From Gammaproteobacteria bacterium (GTDB taxonomy: Bacteria > Gemmatimonadota > Gemmatimonadetes > Longimicrobiales > Gaopeijiaceae), in the NCBI GenBank assembly GCA_009840525.1, contig VXNP01000098.1:1-64000 (forward strand): a stretch of 64,000 nt of DNA, written 5' to 3'. The notes under the pieces were generated by a model. That model made no database searches and was not told the DNA's origin. It saw only the letters and a list, made by a program, of their open reading frames with translations. The position numbers and the translations under genes are program-made. Of this stretch, positions 58,734 to 64,000 are shown piece by piece (positions within the stretch are counted from its first letter, which is position 1; each line of letters opens with the position of its first letter).

Positions 58734-59876
58734 ATGAAGATCGCGCGCACAGGTCTGACCCCGTTGGTGGCCTTCGCCCTGGCCCTGCTGCCCGCCTGCG
58801 CGGCGGAGAGTCCGGGCGGTGGGATGGCATCGGCATCGTCGGGCCCAGTGGTCAAGGGAGGCGATGACCGAACGGGCGAATACGACGCCGTCCCGGGATG
58901 GTGGAAGCCGGCGCCGGACCATGTGGAGCCGTGGGTTTGGGGGCAGGTCTCCGGGGTGGCGGTCGACAACCCGGACCGCGTCATCATCGGCATCTGGGGC
59001 GACCGGGACGCCGAGGGGAACGAGCGCGAGGGCAGCACCAACTACATGGTCGCCGTGGACCGCGACGGCAACATCACCGAGAACTGGTCCCAGTGGGATT
59101 CGATCTTCAACAAGCCGCACCAGGTCTACATCAGCCCCTACGATCCCGACCGTCACGTGTGGGTCGTGGAGCGCGGCGGCGGCAGGAACGTCAACATGCA
59201 GCTCCTCAAGTTCACCAACGACGGGAGCGAGCTGGTGATGCGGCTGGTAGATCGGGATCACCCGACGACCCGCGAGGAGGCGCGCGCCAACCCGCACCCG
59301 GACCCGTTCGAGTACGGCGACCCGTCGGTGATGGCCTTCCTCCCCAACGGCGACTTCCTGCTGGGCGACGGCTACTGGCACTCGCGCATCATCAAGTACA
59401 GCGCCGAGGGAGAATACCTGATGGAGTGGGGCGAGCTGGGAAGCGGGCCAGGGCAGTTCGACCTGATCCACGGGCTCGCCGTGGACCGCAACCGCCGCGT
59501 CTACGTGGGCGACCGCACCAACAACCGCATCCAGATCTTCACCGAGGACGGCGAATACATCGAAGAGTGGCCCAACATCACCGATCCGGTGGGCGTGTTC
59601 GTGGACGAGCACGATGCCGTCTGGGTCATCTCGGCGGCGCTGAACCGCATCCTCAAGTACAACATGGACGGCGAACTCCAATACCACTTCGGCGCCTACG
59701 GGGGCACCCGCGGCGGCTTCCCCGGCGGCCTGTCGCGCCCGCACCAGATGGATGTCGATCAGGAGGGCAACCTCTACATCGCGAGCTGGGACGGGGGCTG
59801 GATGGACAAGTACATCCCGAAGCCGGATGCGGACCCGGCCAAACTGGTGGGGAGGCCGCTGGTTCTGGACGATTAG
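58734..59876 (+). CDS. NHL-repeat lipoprotein
   Basis: The 380-residue product has a lipoprotein signal peptide (LVAFALALLPACAAESPGGG, with the lipobox cysteine in LPAC). NHL/six-bladed propeller repeats follow (GQFDLIHGLAVDRNRRVYVG, NNRIQIFTEDGEYIEEWPNI, DPVGVFVDEHDAVWVISAAL, GLSRPHQMDVDQEGNLYIAS). It resembles peptidylglycine alpha-amidating lyase-like propellers, but catalytic histidines and metal ligands cannot be assigned. It is probably anchored in the outer or inner membrane and exposed to the periplasm. It is likely co-transcribed with the REC-like/HTH gene upstream and is followed by a terminator. Confidence 0.87.
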   Translation: MKIARTGLTPLVAFALALLPACAAESPGGGMASASSGPVVKGGDDRTGEYDAVPGWWKPAPDHVEPWVWGQVSGVAVDNPDRVIIGIWGDRDAEGNEREGSTNYMVAVDRDGNITENWSQWDSIFNKPHQVYISPYDPDRHVWVVERGGGRNVNMQLLKFTNDGSELVMRLVDRDHPTTREEARANPHPDPFEYGDPSVMAFLPNGDFLLGDGYWHSRIIKYSAEGEYLMEWGELGSGPGQFDLIHGLAVDRNRRVYVGDRTNNRIQIFTEDGEYIEEWPNITDPVGVFVDEHDAVWVISAALNRILKYNMDGELQYHFGAYGGTRGGFPGGLSRPHQMDVDQEGNLYIASWDGGWMDKYIPKPDADPAKLVGRPLVLDD

Positions 59877-59896
59877 GGGGCGATTCGACCGACCCT

Positions 59897-59946
59897 GAAG
59901 AGGCCCGTCAGAGGTGTGAAGAGCATCTCTTGACGGGCTTCTCTTC
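59897..59946 (+). terminator. Hairpin terminator after the NHL lipoprotein gene
   Basis: GCCCGTCA (59903-59910) pairs perfectly with TGACGGGC (59931-59938). The flanking GAAGAG and CTCTTC extend the stem with a small bulge. It lies 20 bp beyond the stop and directly before the HipBA promoter region. No clear T-run follows. Confidence 0.55.
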
Positions 59947-59950
59947 GTAG

Positions 59951-59976
59951 GTGATGTTGCAATTAGTCAACATCAC
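59951..59976. promoter_or_regulatory. Candidate HipB operator
   Basis: GTGATGTTG, an 8-bp spacer (CAATTAGT), and CAACATCAC form a perfect 9-bp inverted repeat 26 bp before the hipB-like start codon. TATAAT follows at 59993-59998. HipB-type antitoxins repress their own operon by binding such palindromes. The TATAAT lies only 4 bp before the ATG at 60003, which would make the mRNA leaderless or nearly so. Confidence 0.65.
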
Positions 59977-60002
59977 CATATGCCAAGTAGGATATAATCA
60001 AC

Positions 60003-60344
60003 ATGCCTGTCGGTCGGAGGACTTCGTCGTCACCACCCGCCGCCGTCGAGGACGCCCTGAAACGACTGGGCCGCAACATCCGCATCGCGCGGCTGCGCCG
60101 TCAGCTGCGCATCCAGGACCTGGCCGAGCGCATGAGCGTCTCGCGGTTCACGGTCGCGGATCTCGAGCGGGGGAAGCCGGGCACTTCGGCGTCCGCCTAT
60201 TTCGGCGCGCTCTGGTCCCTCGGTCTGCTGGACCACGCGCACGAGCTCGCCCATCCGGATCGCGACGAGGAAGGCCGGGTGCTGGAGAGCGCACGCGCTC
60301 CCCGGCGCGCCGCCCGCCCCCGACGTCTCGACAATGACTTCTGA
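60003..60344 (+). CDS. hipB: XRE-family HTH antitoxin, HipB-like
   Basis: The 113-residue product has an XRE helix-turn-helix domain (residues about 22-77): GRNIRIARLRRQLRIQDLAE, RMSVSRFTVADLERGKPGTS, AYFGALWSLGLLDHAHELA. A basic disordered tail follows. It overlaps the hipA-like gene by 11 bp, the usual toxin-antitoxin layout with the antitoxin first. It would bind and neutralise HipA and repress the operon at the palindrome upstream. The ATG at 60003 is the only good start. The tail composition is unlike E. coli HipB, and the specific name is by context. Confidence 0.82.
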   Translation: MPVGRRTSSSPPAAVEDALKRLGRNIRIARLRRQLRIQDLAERMSVSRFTVADLERGKPGTSASAYFGALWSLGLLDHAHELAHPDRDEEGRVLESARAPRRAARPRRLDNDF

Positions 60345-61599
60345 GCGCGGGTGCTACGTCTTTGTCGTTCTGCCCGGGGAGACGGAGTTCACGGTGGCGG
60401 GCAGGTTTCGTGTCTCGGATACCGGGACGGGATCCCGGCTGGGAGAATTCGTCTATGGGCGAAGCTATCTTCGTCGCCCCGATGCCGTCGAACTCGATCC
60501 CGTGGAACTGCGGCTGGCGGAGCGCGTCTACCGAACGGGGCGCATGGAGGGCTTCTTCGGCGTGATTCGCGACGCCATGCCGGACTACTGGGGACGGTTG
60601 CTGATCGAGAGGCGCTCCGGTCGTACGATGCTGGACGAGTTCGACTACCTGATGCTCGGGCCGGACGACCGCGCGGGCGCGCTCGGGTTCGGCTCGCAAC
60701 TGGAGCCTCCGAGGCCCCGGCGGCGATTCAACGCGGTGGTCGACCTTTCGCGGCTTCAGGCGGCCGCCGACGCCGTGCTCGCAGACAGGTTCGAAGTGAC
60801 CGGCGCCGTGGCCGATCGCGCACGCGAGCTGCTGCTTGCAGGCACATCGATGGGCGGCGCCCGGCCCAAGGCCCTCGTCGAGGACGGCGAAGCGCTGTGG
60901 ATCGCGAAGTTCCGCCAGGCGAGCGACCGCTGGAACCTGCCCCGGGTGGAGCACGGGCTTCTCCGGCTCGCGCGCCGATGCGGACTCGACGCGGCGGAGA
61001 GCCGGGTCGAACGCATCGGCGACCGCGATGCGCTGCTGGTGCGCCGTTTCGACCGGGAACGGACGGGCGACGGCTACCTGCGCCACCGCATGGCGAGCGC
61101 GCTCACCCTCCTGCGCGCCGACGACTCACCCACGGACCGCAGGCGATGGTCCTATCTGTCGCTCGCCGACGAAGTGAGGCGCGCAAGCGCGTCTCCGCGG
61201 GAGGACCTCCGTGAACTGTTCGGCCGGATGTGCTTCAACGCCGCGGTCTCCAACCTGGACGATCACCCGCGCAACCATGCCCTGCTGGCGCGGGGCCGCA
61301 GCTGGCGCCTGAGCCCGGCCTACGATCTGGAGCCGATGCCCGTGGTTGCCGTCGAACGGCGCGACCTGGCCATGGTCTGCGGTCCCCGCGGGCGGCGCGC
61401 CAACCGCGCCAACCTGCTGGCAGCCGCCGGGCGCTTCCTGCTGGGGCGCGACGAGGCCAGGGCCATCTTCAATCATGTCACGGAGACGATTCGCGGATCC
61501 CGGCGCCAGACCATGCGTCGAGCCGGGGTGAGCGACCGCGACTCCGAGCGCATTCGGGACGCGTTTCTCTACGACGGACTGTTTCTGGATGCGGGATGA
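60334..61599 (+). CDS. hipA: HipA-family serine/threonine kinase toxin
   Basis: The 421-residue product has an N-terminal HipA_N domain (about 10-105, GEFVYGRSYLRRPDAVELDP) and the kinase-like C-terminal domain. The nucleotide loop is in LAGTSMGGARPKALVED near residue 172, followed by LWIAKFRQ. The catalytic segment FNAAVSNLDDHPRNHALL lies near 300-317 (D309 or D310 as base), and the metal-binding motif SPAYDLEPM near 328. HipA kinases phosphorylate glutamyl-tRNA synthetase or other translation targets to cause growth arrest. All kinase motifs are present, so it is probably active. It pairs with the HipB-like protein. Confidence 0.9.
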   Translation: MTSERGCYVFVVLPGETEFTVAGRFRVSDTGTGSRLGEFVYGRSYLRRPDAVELDPVELRLAERVYRTGRMEGFFGVIRDAMPDYWGRLLIERRSGRTMLDEFDYLMLGPDDRAGALGFGSQLEPPRPRRRFNAVVDLSRLQAAADAVLADRFEVTGAVADRARELLLAGTSMGGARPKALVEDGEALWIAKFRQASDRWNLPRVEHGLLRLARRCGLDAAESRVERIGDRDALLVRRFDRERTGDGYLRHRMASALTLLRADDSPTDRRRWSYLSLADEVRRASASPREDLRELFGRMCFNAAVSNLDDHPRNHALLARGRSWRLSPAYDLEPMPVVAVERRDLAMVCGPRGRRANRANLLAAAGRFLLGRDEARAIFNHVTETIRGSRRQTMRRAGVSDRDSERIRDAFLYDGLFLDAG

Positions 61600-61710
61600 A
61601 CCAGCGTCCTGGCCCGCTTCGGAGGGTTCGGGCGCCTTGGATTTGTTCGCGTTGAATGGGATGCGTATCATGTCCTCCCCGAGTTGGAACCATCTGTCGG
61701 AGTGCAAGCC

Positions 61711-62796
61711 ATGACTCGCCGAACATCGATTGTAGTGCCCGCTCTCGCTGCCGTGCTGGCCCTCGCGATCATCTTCGCGCCCGCGCAACAGCCAGAGGCG
61801 CAGACTCCAGGCACGGTCGTCCCTCCAGGCTCGATCGCCGGCGCTGCGGGCTCTGCTGGCGAGATGCCCGGCCCCATCGTCAACGAGTTCGGAGAGGAAG
61901 TCGTCGCCACCTTCTCCATCGTAGCGCGGGATCCCGCCACCGATGAGCTGGGGGTGGCGGTGCAGTCGCGGGCGTTTCGCGCGGGGGCGATCGTGTCGTA
62001 TGCGAAGGCGGGTGTCGGGGCGATCGCGACCCAGGCGGCGGCCAACCAGACCTACGGGCCACGCGGGCTGGAGCTGCTGGAGCTGGGGCTCTCGCCGGAC
62101 GAGGTGGTGGAACACCTGACCGGCTCCGACCCGGGCCGCGACCGGCGCCAACTGGCCGTGATCGACGCCGAAGGGCGGGTGCGGGCCTACACCGGATCGG
62201 GCACCAGCGCCTGGGCGGGGCACATCGAGGGCGAGAACTTCTCGGCCCAGGGCAACATCCTCGCCGGGGAGGCGGTGGTGCAGGCGATGGCGGAGGCGTT
62301 CGAGTCGTCGACGGGGCCGCTCGCACTCCGCCTGATGGATGCCCTCGATGCCGGCGAGGCCGCCGGGGGCGATGCGCGCGGCAAGCAGGCGGGCGGGGTG
62401 CTTGTGGTGAAGCCCATCGGCGACTCGGGCCGGACCACCGACCGCTGGGTGGACGTGCGCGTGGACGACCACGCCGAGCCCTTCAAGGAGCTGCGCCGCC
62501 TGGTGAACATGTCCGTCTCGCGCATCCACTCCCGAGACGCACGCGACCTGGCCGCCCGGGGCCGCTTCGACGAGGCCATCGCGGCCCAGAAGGAAGCGAT
62601 TGCGATCGTGCCCGGGGAGGACCAGCTCATCTACGGGCTGGCGCGGCTGTATGCCCGAGCGGGCGACGCTGCGGGTGCGGTCGCCACGCTCGAGGAAGCC
62701 ATCGCCATCGACGCGCGCTGGCGCGGGCTGGCCGCGACGCAGGCCGATTTCGACAACATCCGCGACAACGCGGAGTTCCGGAGACTCATAGGATGA
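61711..62796 (+). CDS. Secreted DUF1028 protein with C-terminal TPR-like region
   Basis: The 361-residue product has a signal peptide (SIVVPALAAVLALAIIFAPA). A DUF1028 domain follows (ATFSIVARDPATDELGVAVQ, AGVGAIATQAAANQTYGPRG, RQLAVIDAEGRVRAYTGSGT, YSAQG-like FSAQGNILAGEAVVQAMAEA). The last 90 residues or so are TPR-like helices (AARGRFDEAIAAQKEAIAIV, YARAGDAAGAVATLEEAIAI). It is the canonical longer form of DUF1028, unlike the shorter protein at 16876-17706. A periplasmic Ntn-hydrolase role is suspected for the family. Its stop overlaps the first possible start of the RidA-like gene. Confidence 0.87.
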   Translation: MTRRTSIVVPALAAVLALAIIFAPAQQPEAQTPGTVVPPGSIAGAAGSAGEMPGPIVNEFGEEVVATFSIVARDPATDELGVAVQSRAFRAGAIVSYAKAGVGAIATQAAANQTYGPRGLELLELGLSPDEVVEHLTGSDPGRDRRQLAVIDAEGRVRAYTGSGTSAWAGHIEGENFSAQGNILAGEAVVQAMAEAFESSTGPLALRLMDALDAGEAAGGDARGKQAGGVLVVKPIGDSGRTTDRWVDVRVDDHAEPFKELRRLVNMSVSRIHSRDARDLAARGRFDEAIAAQKEAIAIVPGEDQLIYGLARLYARAGDAAGAVATLEEAIAIDARWRGLAATQADFDNIRDNAEFRRLIG

Positions 62797-62834
62797 GACT
62801 CGGGAGGATCATGACCACGACAATCCAGAGGACA

Positions 62835-63317
62835 ATGACCATGAGCGTTCGCGCATTCTTCGCTTTCATCGTGCTCGCCATGCTTCCTGCGTGCGCCGGC
62901 GACGTGTCGCTCGACCTGAACCTCGAAGGGCTCCTGCGGGAGCGGAGCTACGTCAACCCGCGCTCGGCGGCTGATCCGGACGTCCCTCCCTTCAGCGCCG
63001 GGGTGATGGTGGGCAACACCTTCCACGTGTCGGGGACGCTGGGGCTCGGACCCAACCAGACCGTCCCCGAGACCGCCCAGGAAGAGGCCCGCAACGTCCT
63101 CACCAACGTGCAGAACACGCTGGAGGCCGCGGGGCTGACCATGGACGACCTGGTGTCGGTGCAGGTGTACGCTTCGGACGTCGCGGACTACGACGCCTTC
63201 AACGAGGTCTACCGCACCTTCTTCACCCAGGAGTACCCGGCGCGGGCGTTCCTGGGCTCGGGCCCGCTGCTCTTCGGAGCGCGCTTCGAGGTGCTGGGGT
63301 TCGCGGTCGCTCGGTAG
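62835..63317 (+). CDS. RidA-family lipoprotein
   Basis: The product is about 160 residues with a lipoprotein signal peptide (MSVRAFFAFIVLAMLPACAG, lipobox cysteine in LPAC). A RidA/YjgF domain follows: FSAGVMVGNTFHVSGTLGLG, QEEARNVLTNVQNTLEAAGL, LVSVQVYASDVADYDAFNEV, EYPARAFLGSGPLLFGARFE. Cytoplasmic RidA hydrolyses reactive enamines and imines; an exported lipoprotein form is uncommon, and its catalytic arginine (PARAF) is retained. The start is uncertain: ATGs at 62793, 62811, 62835 and 62841 are all in frame. AGAGG precedes the last two. The DUF1028 gene just upstream suggests joint handling of an amide or imine compound. Confidence 0.82.
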   Translation: MTMSVRAFFAFIVLAMLPACAGDVSLDLNLEGLLRERSYVNPRSAADPDVPPFSAGVMVGNTFHVSGTLGLGPNQTVPETAQEEARNVLTNVQNTLEAAGLTMDDLVSVQVYASDVADYDAFNEVYRTFFTQEYPARAFLGSGPLLFGARFEVLGFAVAR

Positions 63318-63416
63318 GACGAGACGCCGCCCGCACACCAGCCCACCGCGGATTCGCCCAGGCCCGCCCTGGCACGCGCCGCGCGCCGCGTTCGCTCAGG
63401 CCGAGGCGCGTGCAAC

Positions 63417-64000
63417 TCAGAACGTACTCACCAGCTCCCGCATGCGGCGTTTGGCGGCCTCATCCGGGAAGCGGCCCAGCGCCGAGTGCATGTTTTCCAC
63501 GAGATGCACCGGGTTCGAGGTCTCGGTGAGCGCGCAGGTCACCGCCGGGTGCGACAGCACGTACTTGAGCGAGAACTGGGCCCAGCTCTCGCAGTCGAAC
63601 TCGGCCGCCCACTCCGGGAGCGTGTGGTCCGCGACCCGCCCGAAGTAGCTGTCGTTCATGAAGGGCCGGTTGGTGAGCACGGCGAGTCCCAGATCCTGCG
63701 CCAGCGGCAGGATCCTCTCTTCGGCGAGCGGCTCCATGACCGAGTAGTTCACGTGTACGAAGTCGAACGACTCGCTACGCATGAAGGCCTCGAGCCGCTC
63801 GAAGTTTCGGTACGCGGAGACGGTCACGCCGATGTAGCGCGCCTCGCCGCTGTCCTTCCAGGCGCGCACGTTGGGCCAGTGGACATCGAGGTCGCGCAGG
63901 CTCTCGACCTGTAGCAAGTCGAGGGTCGGGCGTCCGAAGAGCCGCTGGGATTGCCGCATCTGCGCGATGCCGACATCCTCGCCCTCGGTGTTGATCTTGG
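63417..64000 (-). CDS. Aldo/keto reductase family oxidoreductase (partial)
   Basis: The frame remains open to the right edge, so at least 193 C-terminal residues are present and the N-terminus is missing. The visible part matches the second half of an aldo/keto reductase TIM barrel: LQVESLRDLDVHWPNVRAWK, SGEARYIGVTVSAYRNFERL, FDFVHVNYSVMEPLAEERIL and FSLKYVLSHPAVTCALTETS, the last being the NADP-binding helix region. The catalytic tyrosine and lysine would lie beyond the edge. The substrate is unknown. Confidence 0.85.
   Translation of the reverse strand, partial: KINTEGEDVGIAQMRQSQRLFGRPTLDLLQVESLRDLDVHWPNVRAWKDSGEARYIGVTVSAYRNFERLEAFMRSESFDFVHVNYSVMEPLAEERILPLAQDLGLAVLTNRPFMNDSYFGRVADHTLPEWAAEFDCESWAQFSLKYVLSHPAVTCALTETSNPVHLVENMHSALGRFPDEAAKRRMRELVSTF

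Overview
The window comes from a GC-rich, diderm, probably heterotrophic bacterium. The gene content suggests Gemmatimonadota or a close relative: a mraZ-rsmH-ftsL-ftsI-murE cluster, a DUF4097 protein, a sortilin-like BNR protein, a TolQ/ExbD/ExbD/TonB operon, and many secreted proteins beginning at signal peptides. This is an inference from gene families; no rRNA or marker phylogeny is available here. Most of the window is dense, operonic and vertically inherited in appearance. Base composition looks lower, and gene decay is heavy, between about 39.8 and 52.5 kb. || Layout. 0-3.7 kb: the division and cell-wall cluster, on the minus strand and running off the left edge into murE. 4-7.5 kb: a TPR secreted protein, a hot-dog thioesterase and a DUF4097 protein built on nine DTGSG repeats. 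7.6-13.1 kb: a molybdoenzyme operon (fused FeS/NrfD subunit, catalytic subunit, TorD-like chaperone). 13.2-14.7 kb: HU, tRNA-Val and an outer-membrane barrel. 15.2-16.6 kb: a LysR regulator and a truncated LysR copy that share an upstream palindrome. 16.9-25.6 kb: DUF1028, TIG-like and gluzincin-type secreted proteins, then rluD, ileS, punA and yggS. 25.7-28.1 kb: the TonB energising operon. 28.2-32.1 kb: gamma-glutamyltransferase, a small protein, a Tat amidase and another small protein. 32.0-36.7 kb: a tripartite tricarboxylate transporter with a ThDP enzyme inside the operon. 36.9-39.8 kb: a BNR/VPS10-like secreted protein. || 39.9-52.5 kb is an accessory island. It has decayed IS3 and IS110 elements, an integrase fragment, and several intact and broken secreted proteins made from a small set of modules: an uncharacterised N-terminal domain, MORN-like repeats, ankyrin repeats, SUMF1-like domains and PPC-like beta domains. 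One intact operon (49,408 to 45,712, minus strand) has three genes joined by ATGA stop/start overlaps. Partial copies of the same genes and junctions lie on both sides. A 40-bp repeat, found six times, sits upstream of most of these units. Two further inward-facing copies bracket the signalling genes at 52.5-56.3 kb. This expanding and decaying modular secreted-protein array, with its dispersed repeat, is the most novel-looking structure in the window. || 52.8-59.9 kb holds a histidine kinase fused to an OmpR-type response regulator, divergently transcribed from a REC-like/double-HTH protein; then an LCAT-like hydrolase, a second REC-like/HTH paralogue and an NHL-repeat lipoprotein. 60-63.3 kb holds a HipBA toxin-antitoxin pair with a candidate operator, a second DUF1028 protein with a TPR tail, and a RidA-like lipoprotein. 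The right edge cuts an aldo/keto reductase.
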